Assembly (NCBI GenBank): GCA_009921165.1
Contig: RFYI01000009.1
Span: 1 to 37,760 of the forward strand
Origin: Actinomycetota bacterium
GTDB lineage: Bacteria; Actinomycetota; Actinomycetes; Actinomycetales; Microbacteriaceae
Direction of reading: 5' to 3'
DNA: 37,760 nucleotides
Positions 29,152-37,760 of this stretch are shown here, piece after piece. A model generated the notes under the pieces. The model searched no databases. It was given only the letters and a program-made list of their open reading frames with translations, and had not been told where the DNA came from. Each line of letters opens with the position of its first letter. The stretch's first letter is position 1. A program made the translations under genes and the position numbers.

Positions 29152-30569
29152 TAACCGACTGCCCCTTCCATTTGCATCTCGATCAACTTATTCAATTCAA
29201 GTGCATATTCCATAGGCAGTTCTTTGGCAATTGGTTCAATGAAGCCTCGGACAATCATGGCCATAGCTTCATCTTCAGCCATGCCTCTTGATTGCAAGTA
29301 GAAAAGTTGCTCATCGCTGACTCTTGAAACCGTTGCTTCGTGACCCATAGAGACATCGTCTTCACGAACATCGACAGCAGGGTAGGTATCGCTTCTGGAA
29401 ATTGTGTCAATCAAAAGAGCATCACAGCGAACAGTGTTTGCAGAGTGATGAGCACCGGGGTTGACTCGGATTTCTCCTCGGTATGAGGTTCTTCCACCCC
29501 CACGGGCAATTGATTTAGAGATGATTGATGACGAAGTATATGGCGCTAGGTGAATCATCTTTGCACCAGCATCCTGGTGCTGACCCTCACCAGCGAAAGC
29601 AACTGAAAGAGTCTCTCCCCTAGCGTGCTCACCAGCAAGAATAACTGCTGGATATTTCATGGTTACCTTAGAGCCGATGTTGCCATCAATCCATTCCATA
29701 GTTGCACCCTCATGAGCAACGGCGCGCTTAGTAACTAGGTTGTAAACATTGTTTGACCAATTCTGAATTGTTGTGTAACGAACACGAGCATTCTTCTTCA
29801 CGATGATTTCAACGACAGCAGAGTGCAAAGAGTCGCTCTTATAGATAGGAGCGGTACACCCTTCAATGTAGTGAACATAGGAACCTTCATCAGCAATAAT
29901 CAGAGTTCTTTCAAACTGACCCATGTTCTCAGTATTGATACGGAAATATGCCTGTAAAGGAATCTCTACGTGAACACCCTTAGGAACGTAAACGAATGAA
30001 CCACCAGACCAAACAGCTGTATTTAGAGCGGCAAACTTGTTATCTCCAGCTGGGATTACAGTGCCAAAGTACTCTTGGAAAAGTTCTGGGTGCTCTTTCA
30101 AAGCTGTGTCAGTGTCTAGGAAGATAACGCCTTGCTTTTCAAGCTCTTCGTTGATCTGGTGATAGACCACTTCTGATTCGTACTGAGCAGCAACACCAGA
30201 TACTAATCTTTGACGTTCAGCCTCAGGAATACCTAACTTCTCATAAGTGTTCTTGATTTCATCAGGTAGCTCATCCCATGATCCAGCTTGTTTCTCAGTT
30301 GAACGAACAAAGTACTTGATGTTGTCAAAGTCGATACCACTTAGATCTGAACCCCAGGTTGGCATCGGCTTCTTCAAGAAGTATGAGAAACCCTTCAGAC
30401 GCAGATCTAGCATCCATTGTGGCTCTGATTTCTTGCCCGAGATGTCTGTTACGACTTCTTCGTTGATGCCTCGACGAGCAGAAGCTCCGGCTGCATCGTT
30501 GTCAGACCAACCAAATTCGTAGACTCCAAGACCATCAAGCTCGGGGCGGGAAATCGCTGCGTCTGTCAA
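29151..30569 (-). CDS. sufB: Fe-S cluster assembly protein SufB
   Basis: '[24 protein letters not shown]', '[18 protein letters not shown]', '[60 protein letters not shown]'. Confidence 0.97.
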   Translation of the reverse strand: MTDAAISRPELDGLGVYEFGWSDNDAAGASARRGINEEVVTDISGKKSEPQWMLDLRLKGFSYFLKKPMPTWGSDLSGIDFDNIKYFVRSTEKQAGSWDELPDEIKNTYEKLGIPEAERQRLVSGVAAQYESEVVYHQINEELEKQGVIFLDTDTALKEHPELFQEYFGTVIPAGDNKFAALNTAVWSGGSFVYVPKGVHVEIPLQAYFRINTENMGQFERTLIIADEGSYVHYIEGCTAPIYKSDSLHSAVVEIIVKKNARVRYTTIQNWSNNVYNLVTKRAVAHEGATMEWIDGNIGSKVTMKYPAVILAGEHARGETLSVAFAGEGQHQDAGAKMIHLAPYTSSSIISKSIARGGGRTSYRGEIRVNPGAHHSANTVRCDALLIDTISRSDTYPAVDVREDDVSMGHEATVSRVSDEQLFYLQSRGMAEDEAMAMIVRGFIEPIAKELPMEYALELNKLIEMQMEGAVG

Positions 30570-30713
30570 TCTGAATCCTCTTTCTAGAAGGTCTATCTCG
30601 AAGCATGAAGGGTCCTAAATAAGACATTCATGAAAACTTGATTCGAAACTGAGTGGAACTGAAGATTCGTTCCTAGCTTCGCGAGTAGTCTAAGTTTATC
30701 GAACTGTTACCGA

Positions 30714-31616
30714 ATGCGTAACCCCCGAAACGACCCGAAAGGTCCAATCTTGATTGATTTTCTGTTCGGAAGAGCACGGGTAAAGCTCTATTCTTGGGCT
30801 TCCCTTGTCAGCCAAATCTTGATTGTGGTTACCGGCGGTGCTGTTCGTTTGACTGGATCAGGACTTGGCTGTCCAACCTGGCCCGAATGTGAACCTGGTT
30901 CGATAACTAACGTTCCAGAACTGGGCATTCACGGAGTTATTGAGTTTGCGAACAGATTATTGACCTTCGTCCTTTTACTCATCGCACTTTTCACATTCGT
31001 AACCGTGCTGCGTTTGCCTAAGAACGAAAGACTTGGATATTTTTGGACCTCACTTGTGCTAGGTCTAGGTATTGTTGCCCAAGCTGTCATCGGAGGCATC
31101 ACTGTTCTAACTGGTTTGAACTCTTGGATTGTTGGTGCACACTTCATCGTTTCTGGAGCTTTGATTGCGGTAGCGACTGTTTTGGTTTGGCATGCCAGAA
31201 ATCGTCCCTTTGAAGCTGTTACTAAATCTTTCAAAGCACATCTAAGCCTTACTTATGTTGTTGGCATCCTGACAGTAGTTATTGGTGTCATAGTTACTGG
31301 CTCCGGTCCTCATGCCGGTGATGCAGATACTCCTCGCAACGGTTTGAATTCTTATCTTCTAGTGCACGTTCACTCATACCCTGCTTACGCTCTGCTAGCT
31401 CTTGTTCTTTTGCAGATCATCTATTTGGTTCGTTTAAAACAAAAAGTATTCAGCACCCTGGTTCTCCTCGCTGCTATCGCAGCACAAGGTTTAATAGGAC
31501 TTGTTCAGTCTTGGTATGGGCTTCCTATTGCTCTCGTAGCACTGCACATGCTTGGAGCTTCGGTGTTGTTGAGCTTACTAACCAACCAATTACTGGTCTA
31601 TCGAGTTAGTAAATAA
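30714..31616 (+). CDS. ctaA: Heme A synthase, COX15/CtaA family
   Basis: 'VVTGGAVRLTGSGLGCPTWPECEPG', 'GIHGVIEFANRLLTFVL', 'GSGPHAGDADTPRNG', 'VHVHSYPAYALL'. Confidence 0.95.
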   Translation: MRNPRNDPKGPILIDFLFGRARVKLYSWASLVSQILIVVTGGAVRLTGSGLGCPTWPECEPGSITNVPELGIHGVIEFANRLLTFVLLLIALFTFVTVLRLPKNERLGYFWTSLVLGLGIVAQAVIGGITVLTGLNSWIVGAHFIVSGALIAVATVLVWHARNRPFEAVTKSFKAHLSLTYVVGILTVVIGVIVTGSGPHAGDADTPRNGLNSYLLVHVHSYPAYALLALVLLQIIYLVRLKQKVFSTLVLLAAIAAQGLIGLVQSWYGLPIALVALHMLGASVLLSLLTNQLLVYRVSK

Positions 31617-31621
31617 TAATC

Positions 31622-33001
31622 ATGAGCTCAATATTCTGGTTTCGCAAAGATCTCCGACTACAAGACAATGAAGCTCTCAGCGCTGCCGTTCGAGCTGCCA
31701 GCCAAAGTTCAGATAACACTGTTTATTGCGTCTATGGATTCAACTCAGCGACTTTTGAAAAACTTGAAGGAATAAGACAGCACAGCCTCAGTGTTGCAGT
31801 CAAGGAGTTGTCCAACACACTTGACGGCAAGCTAACTCTCTTGGCAGCAAATACTCATCAAGAGTTAGCTGAGAACCTAGTAAAAGCCTGCTCTGAAACG
31901 GGAAGCCTCGAAGTCTATGCAATGCAAAGCTTTGACCCGGAGGGAGTTGCTCAGCAACTAGCAGTTGCTAAAGCGCTTGAGGCTAACGGGCTTGGCCTTC
32001 GCCTTGTTGGCTCTGCATATGCTGTTCTACCTGGAGTTGTTAGAAAGCCAGATGGCCTCAATTACAGGGTTTACACCCCTTTCTATAAGGCATGGAACCA
32101 GTTAGCTCAAGTCACTCCAATTGAATTACCTGAGCTTGGAACTGCTTGGGGCTCACTGAAAGATCAAAGTGTTCGCATTGAACCCTCTAAACCAAGCCCT
32201 ATCAAAGTTAGAGCTGGTGAGGGTTTTGCGCTTCGCACATTCTCAAGATTCCGTGAACGAGCCTTAGATGATTACGACGAGAAAAGAAATCGTGCTGACC
32301 TAGGCGGAACATCGCACCTTTCTCATGCTTTAGCTCATGGTGAAATACACCCAAGAACACTCTTGTCAGTTCTTGGAGACAGCAATGCTCATGAAGTTTT
32401 TAGAAAAGAAATTGCTTGGCGAGAGTTCTACGCGGATGTTCTTCACCACTACCCACACACAGTAAATGACTATTACGAACCTAGATTCAAAAGCTTGAGA
32501 TATGACTCTGGTGCCCATGCTCAGCAGAAGTTTGAGAGTTGGTGCAAAGGTGAAACTGGCTATCCAATGGTTGATGCGGGCATGCGTCAATTACTTGCCG
32601 AAGGTTGGATGCATAATCGGGTTCGCATGATTGTTGCATCTTTTCTAGTGAAGGATTTGCATCTCGAATGGACCTGGGGTGCCGCTCATTTCGAAGCACA
32701 CCTGAGCGATTTTGATCCGGCATCTAATTCACATGGTTGGCAGTGGACTGCTGGTTGTGGCACTGATGCCTCGCCTTACTACCGAATATTCAACCCAATT
32801 CTTCAAGGCCTAAAGTTTGATCCAAATGGAGATTACGTTCGTAAATACATTCCAGAACTTCGACACCTGACTGATTCATCAGCTCATGAACCATGGGAAG
32901 TTTTTGATGGCTATGCAAACGGGTATCCGTCTCAGATCGTTGATCACAACACCGAGCGAAATGAATCGTTAGCTCGACTAGAAGAGATTAAAACTAAATA
33001 A
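31622..33001 (+). CDS. Deoxyribodipyrimidine photolyase / cryptochrome family protein
   Basis: '[16 protein letters not shown]', '[16 protein letters not shown]', '[31 protein letters not shown]', '[29 protein letters not shown]'. Confidence 0.96.
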   Translation: MSSIFWFRKDLRLQDNEALSAAVRAASQSSDNTVYCVYGFNSATFEKLEGIRQHSLSVAVKELSNTLDGKLTLLAANTHQELAENLVKACSETGSLEVYAMQSFDPEGVAQQLAVAKALEANGLGLRLVGSAYAVLPGVVRKPDGLNYRVYTPFYKAWNQLAQVTPIELPELGTAWGSLKDQSVRIEPSKPSPIKVRAGEGFALRTFSRFRERALDDYDEKRNRADLGGTSHLSHALAHGEIHPRTLLSVLGDSNAHEVFRKEIAWREFYADVLHHYPHTVNDYYEPRFKSLRYDSGAHAQQKFESWCKGETGYPMVDAGMRQLLAEGWMHNRVRMIVASFLVKDLHLEWTWGAAHFEAHLSDFDPASNSHGWQWTAGCGTDASPYYRIFNPILQGLKFDPNGDYVRKYIPELRHLTDSSAHEPWEVFDGYANGYPSQIVDHNTERNESLARLEEIKTK

Positions 33002-33929
33002 GTTTTATAAAGAACAACGGGTCAACACCAACAGCGATGAAAAGCGCTGTTAGGTACGTGATTGAAAAGTGAAAAAGCCTCATCGGATTATCAACCGCGT
33101 TACGCGCCGCTTTACCTTGAAGGATGTGTGCTTCAGTGATAAACCATGTTCCACCTAAAATAGCTGCCGCGCTATAAATCAATCCCATAGGGGCTACCGG
33201 GATTAACAGCAAAGTGCTGGCAACCATTAGGTAGCTATAGATAACTATTTGCCTAGCAACAACTTTGATGTCGCTCACAACAGGAAGCATCGGAACGCCT
33301 GCTGATGCGTAATCCTCTTTATATTTCATGGACAACGGCCAGTAATGTGGCGGTGTCCATAAGAAGATGATTAGGAACAATACTGCTGCGCTCCAATTGA
33401 GGCTGTTAGTTACCGCGCTAAAGCCAATCAACACCGGCATAGCTCCGGCTGCCCCACCCCAAACAATGTTTTGCGATGTTCTGCGCTTCAAAAGAAGCGT
33501 ATAGATGAAGATGTAGAAGAGTTCTGCTGCAAGGGCTAGAGCTGCTGATAGCCAGTTCACTAAGAACCCAAGCCACAGAACTGATAAAAGGCCAATTGCT
33601 GTTGCGAAGACCTGTGCCTCTAAGTTGGACAAATCCCCAGTAACCAGAGGTCTTTTCTGGGTTCTACCCATGATCTTGTCGATATCGGTATCAATAATGC
33701 AGTTGAAAGCGTTAGCTGAGCCTGCACTGAGTGCCCCACCGATCAAGGTTGCCAGGACTAGCCAAAGGTTTGGAATGCCCTGATGAGCCAAAATCATGAC
33801 CGGAACGGTGGTAATTAACAGCAATTCAATGACTCTCGGCTTTGTAAGAGCAAGGTAGGCAGCCAGTTTTTGGCCCAGAGATAGGGGCTTTTTAGGCTGT
33901 TTTGCTTGGATTTGGGCTGTTTGGGTCAT
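32994..33929 (-). CDS. ctaB: Heme O synthase (protoheme IX farnesyltransferase)
   Basis: '[21 protein letters not shown]', '[26 protein letters not shown]', '[28 protein letters not shown]'. Confidence 0.96.
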   Translation of the reverse strand: MTQTAQIQAKQPKKPLSLGQKLAAYLALTKPRVIELLLITTVPVMILAHQGIPNLWLVLATLIGGALSAGSANAFNCIIDTDIDKIMGRTQKRPLVTGDLSNLEAQVFATAIGLLSVLWLGFLVNWLSAALALAAELFYIFIYTLLLKRRTSQNIVWGGAAGAMPVLIGFSAVTNSLNWSAAVLFLIIFLWTPPHYWPLSMKYKEDYASAGVPMLPVVSDIKVVARQIVIYSYLMVASTLLLIPVAPMGLIYSAAAILGGTWFITEAHILQGKAARNAVDNPMRLFHFSITYLTALFIAVGVDPLFFIKLI

Positions 33930-34115
33930 CTTTGCAAGTCTAAGCCAAATTGGCTACAACGTTACATATCCGTAATCAAATCGCCGTCGGGTATAGACTT
34001 CAAAGGAACCAAATCGCGCTCGGAAGAGCGAACTCCGTAGCAATAAATCTGCGATTTACCAGGCGAAGAAGCCTCAAACATAGACCATTCGCAACAACTA
34101 TAAGGAGAGAGTCCT

Positions 34116-36209
34116 TTGTCACTTATCTGGGACAGCATCGATTCAAAGTCAGTAGACACCGCACGAGTACTAGCAGCTGATGCAGTGGAAAAGGTTGGCA
34201 ATGGTCACCCTGGAACTGCAATCTCCCTGGCACCTGTTGCCTATCTCCTATTTCAGAAGGTTATGTGTCACGATCCTGCAGATGAACGCTGGTCTGGTCG
34301 CGACCGTTTCATCTTGAGTGTTGGACACTCGTCGCTAACTATTTACAACCAGCTGTATCTTGCAGGGTACGGACTAGAACTTGATGACATCAAAGCCCTT
34401 CGTACATGGGGTTCTGCAACTCCTGGGCACCCTGAATATGGTCACACCAAAGGTGTTGAAATCACAACAGGTCCATTGGGTCAAGGTTTAGCATCGGCCA
34501 CTGGTTTTGCATACGCTGCCAGATTTGAAAGAGGCTTATTCGATCCTGAGACAGCTCAGGGTGAGAGCGCGTTTGACCACTTTGTTTATGTAATCGCTGG
34601 CGATGGAGACATGCAGGAAGGTGTAACCAGCGAAGCTGCCTCTCTTGCCGGACACCAGAAACTTGGCAACCTAGTTGTTATCTATGACAGCAATCAGATT
34701 TCGATAGAAGATGACACCAACATTGCTTTCACTGAAGATCTAACTGCTCGTTACAACGCATACGGCTGGCACACTCAGACAGTTGACTGGAAAAAGACCG
34801 GCAACTATCACGAAGACATCCAGGAACTCTATGCAGCTATCGAGAGAGCTAAGTCTGTTACAGATCAGCCTTCACTCATTACTCTTCGCACAATCATTGG
34901 CTGGCCTTCACCTAAGAAGCAGAACACTGGAAAGATTCACGGTTCAGCTCTAGGTGCAGAAGAACTTGCAGGTCTCAAGAATGCACTTGGTTTCGACCCA
35001 GAGAAGACATTCGATGTTTCCCCTGAAGTTATCAATCACACTCGCACCAACGCAGCAACTAGAGCTGCTGAAGCTAGAAGTGCATGGCAGATGAAATTTG
35101 ATGCGTGGGCTAAAGCAAACCCAGAGAAGAAAGCTCTTTTTGATCGAGTCCAGTCTGGTGAAACTCCAGCAGAACTAGCAAGTGCTCTTCCTGTTTTCGA
35201 TGGTGGCACTGAAGTTTCAACACGTGCAGCCAGCGGAAAAGTTATCAATGCTATCGCTAAGGTCATGCCTGAACTTTGGGGTGGTTCAGCAGATCTAGCT
35301 GAATCTAACAACACCACTATCGAAGACGCAAAGTCATTTGTTCCCAGTCAGTGGTCAACTCATGAGTGGACAGGTGACCCGTATGGTCGCGTCCTTCACT
35401 TCGGTATTCGTGAACATGCAATGGCTTCGATCCTCAATGGAATTGTTTTGCACGGTAACACCAGAGCATTCGGTGGAACATTCTTAATCTTCAGCGATTA
35501 CATGAGACCAGCGGTTCGTCTTGCAGCCCTAATGAAGGTTCCGTCAATCTTTGTTTGGACACATGACAGCGTTGCACTCGGTGAAGATGGTCCAACACAT
35601 CAGCCAATCGAACAGCTTTCAACACTAAGAGCTATTCCTGGTCTAGACATCGTTCGTCCTGGTGACGCTAATGAAGTTGCCTACGCATGGAAGGCCATGC
35701 TTGAGCGTCGTCAAGGCCCTGCAGGTATTGCCCTTACTCGCCAAAACATCCCTGTGTTCAAGCGTGGAGAAGCAGATGCTACTGGCACTGTTTTTGCTGG
35801 TGCTGAAAACACAGCTAAAGGTGCTTACACATTGATCGATGCAAGCAACAACTCCCCTGAACTGATCCTTATCGCTACTGGTTCTGAAGTTCAACTTGCG
35901 GTTGCTGCTCGTGAACAACTAGAAGGGCAAGGAATCAAGACCAGAGTTGTTTCGGCTCCTTGTGTTGAGTGGTTCGATGAGCAATCGGAGAGCTATCGTG
36001 AATCAGTGCTTCCAGCAAGTGTGAAGGCCCGTGTTTCAGTTGAAGCTGGTCTATCACTTGGTTGGAACAAGTATGTCGGTGGCTTTGGTGAGAGTGTTTC
36101 TATCGAACACTTTGGAGCATCGGCTGACTATAAAACTCTGTTTAGAGAATTCGGTATGACGACTGAAGCTGTTATTGAAGCAGCTCACAAGACACTTAAG
36201 AACAAGTAA
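34116..36209 (+). CDS. tkt: Transketolase
   Basis: TTG start after AAGGAG SD; '[25 protein letters not shown]', '[19 protein letters not shown]', '[27 protein letters not shown]'. Confidence 0.97.
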   Translation: MSLIWDSIDSKSVDTARVLAADAVEKVGNGHPGTAISLAPVAYLLFQKVMCHDPADERWSGRDRFILSVGHSSLTIYNQLYLAGYGLELDDIKALRTWGSATPGHPEYGHTKGVEITTGPLGQGLASATGFAYAARFERGLFDPETAQGESAFDHFVYVIAGDGDMQEGVTSEAASLAGHQKLGNLVVIYDSNQISIEDDTNIAFTEDLTARYNAYGWHTQTVDWKKTGNYHEDIQELYAAIERAKSVTDQPSLITLRTIIGWPSPKKQNTGKIHGSALGAEELAGLKNALGFDPEKTFDVSPEVINHTRTNAATRAAEARSAWQMKFDAWAKANPEKKALFDRVQSGETPAELASALPVFDGGTEVSTRAASGKVINAIAKVMPELWGGSADLAESNNTTIEDAKSFVPSQWSTHEWTGDPYGRVLHFGIREHAMASILNGIVLHGNTRAFGGTFLIFSDYMRPAVRLAALMKVPSIFVWTHDSVALGEDGPTHQPIEQLSTLRAIPGLDIVRPGDANEVAYAWKAMLERRQGPAGIALTRQNIPVFKRGEADATGTVFAGAENTAKGAYTLIDASNNSPELILIATGSEVQLAVAAREQLEGQGIKTRVVSAPCVEWFDEQSESYRESVLPASVKARVSVEAGLSLGWNKYVGGFGESVSIEHFGASADYKTLFREFGMTTEAVIEAAHKTLKNK

Positions 36210-36220
36210 GGAAAATAGAG

Positions 36221-37327
36221 ATGACTAACCCATTAGCGCAACTAGCTGCCAACGGAGTGAGCATTTGGCTTGATGATCTATCAAGAACTCGAATTGAGTC
36301 AGGTCAACTTGCGGAACTGATTAGTTCAAGAAGTGTTTCAGGTGTTACCACCAATCCAACAATCTTTGCTGGTTCTATTGGTAAGGGAGAAGGCTACGGC
36401 TCGCAGGTAAGCGCTCTTGCTGCTGCCGGTGCAACCGCTGCTGAAGCGATTTTCGAGATCACAACTAAGGATGTTGCCGATGCTTGCGATATCTTCGCTG
36501 GTGTTTACGCTTCATCAAAAGGTTTCGATGGTCGAGTATCAATTGAAGTTGAGCCAGGATTGGCTAACGACACTGCTGCTACTGTCACCCAAGCTAAGGA
36601 GCTGTTCGCAAAGGTTAACCGCGAAAACGTAATGATCAAGATTCCAGCAACCAAAGCGGGTCTTGCCGCTATCACTGAAGTTATTGCTAGCGGAATCAGT
36701 GTGAACGTAACTCTTATTTTCTCCCTCCAGCGCTACCGCGAAGTAATCGCTGCATACAAAGCTGGTATTGCTCTTGCAAAAGCTGCCGGTCATGACCTGT
36801 CAATGATTCACTCCGTTGCATCTTTCTTTGTTTCTCGTGTTGATACTGAGATAGATAAGCGTCTAGTTGCAGTTGGAACTCAGGATGCTACCGCTATGAA
36901 GAGCAAAGCTGCCCTTGCCAACGCAAGATTGGCTTACGAAGTATTCGAGCAAGAATTTGACACAGCTGACTGGGCAGAACTTGCAAGTGCTGGCGCAAAC
37001 AAACAGCGTCCATTGATGGCATCAACTGGTGTAAAGGATCCTGCGCTTAGCGACACTTTGTATGTAACAGAGCTGGTTGCCCCTGAGCTTGTGAACACTA
37101 TGCCTGAGAAAACCATGGAAGCGGTTTTTGATCACGGGGTTGTTCCAGCCAACAGCATCACCAACAAGTATGAAGAAGCAAAACTTGTCTTACACACTAT
37201 TGGTGCCATGGGTATCTCCTACGACGAAGTAACTACGCTACTTGAAGCTGAAGGTGTTGAGAAGTTCATCGTGTCTTGGAATGAACTGGTTGCATCAGTT
37301 GAAGCAGCTCTTCAGGCGGCCAAGTAA
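36221..37327 (+). CDS. tal: Transaldolase
   Basis: '[17 protein letters not shown]', '[13 protein letters not shown]', '[14 protein letters not shown]', '[18 protein letters not shown]', '[14 protein letters not shown]'. Confidence 0.97.
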   Translation: MTNPLAQLAANGVSIWLDDLSRTRIESGQLAELISSRSVSGVTTNPTIFAGSIGKGEGYGSQVSALAAAGATAAEAIFEITTKDVADACDIFAGVYASSKGFDGRVSIEVEPGLANDTAATVTQAKELFAKVNRENVMIKIPATKAGLAAITEVIASGISVNVTLIFSLQRYREVIAAYKAGIALAKAAGHDLSMIHSVASFFVSRVDTEIDKRLVAVGTQDATAMKSKAALANARLAYEVFEQEFDTADWAELASAGANKQRPLMASTGVKDPALSDTLYVTELVAPELVNTMPEKTMEAVFDHGVVPANSITNKYEEAKLVLHTIGAMGISYDEVTTLLEAEGVEKFIVSWNELVASVEAALQAAK

Positions 37328-37760
37328 TGAACATTAGCGTCAAGGCTTCAGGACCTGCGCTAGAGGCCGTTAATGAGACGATTGCTCTTCTGGTTGCGGA
37401 CAAGGTTGCCAGTCGAATTGCAGCTAAGGATTTCACACTTTGGGGTAAGGAAGCCGAGTCGGAATCCGCTATTCGTTTGGGTTGGGTAACTTCTGCAACT
37501 GATTCACTTGAACTGGTTGACGGAATTCTTGCTCTGAGAGAAGAATTCCGCGCTAAAGGCATTACCCGTTTCGTACTTTGTGGCATGGGTGGATCATCTC
37601 TAGCACCGGAAGTTATTACCAATAAATACAAAGTCGATCTAGTAGTCCTAGACTCAACCGATCCAGATCAGGTTCGTGAGGTAGTTGGTGATTCTATCGA
37701 AAAAACTGCAATCATTGTTTCTTCTAAATCTGGTTCAACAGTTGAAACCGATTCACAGAA
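37327..37760 (+). CDS. pgi: Glucose-6-phosphate isomerase, N-terminal part (truncated by window end)
   Basis: Manual translation from ATG 37327 (overlapping the tal stop): [40 protein letters not shown]...GITRFVLCGMGGSSLAPEVI...DSTDPDQVREVV...IIVSSKSGSTVETDSQ; GGSSLAPE and SKSGSTVET are PGI/SIS motifs. Confidence 0.9.
   Translation, partial: MNISVKASGPALEAVNETIALLVADKVASRIAAKDFTLWGKEAESESAIRLGWVTSATDSLELVDGILALREEFRAKGITRFVLCGMGGSSLAPEVITNKYKVDLVVLDSTDPDQVREVVGDSIEKTAIIVSSKSGSTVETDSQ

Noticed and set aside
30570-30713. Divergent sufB/ctaA intergenic region scanned for an operator or riboswitch
   Set aside because: No clear inverted repeat, conserved motif or aptamer-like structure could be supported by eye.

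Overview
This 37.8 kb window looks like a compact, low-to-moderate GC actinobacterial chromosome. Gene content and order suggest a streamlined aquatic Microbacteriaceae / Luna-type lineage (inference). It is almost entirely core housekeeping genes and shows no CRISPR array, prophage, IS element or rRNA that I can support. Recognisable blocks are: (1) rbpA | ppm-lnt-helY-tatC-tatA-orf-pafC-pafB-FKBP-trmI-HAD; (2) a PAC2 gene, uppP and a tRNA-Leu(GAG); (3) sirtuin / histidine phosphatase / GT4 / alpha-beta hydrolase / DnaQ-like exonuclease; (4) rpmE2, ABC ATPase, serB, fabI, fabG, DUF3099, SURF1; (5) a microbial rhodopsin with its own promoter, then ABC-F and bioY; (6) sufB-sufD-Rieske-sufC-sufT; (7) ctaA-photolyase | ctaB | tkt-tal-pgi (truncated by the window end). 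The items most worth a second look are a light-driven-pump-type rhodopsin (DTE motif) that appears to lack the helix-B histidine and the carotenoid fenestration glycine, the apparent clean loss of the Pup-proteasome genes between trmI and pafBC, and a tRNA-Leu(GAG) whose 5' acceptor strand does not pair properly with its 3' strand.
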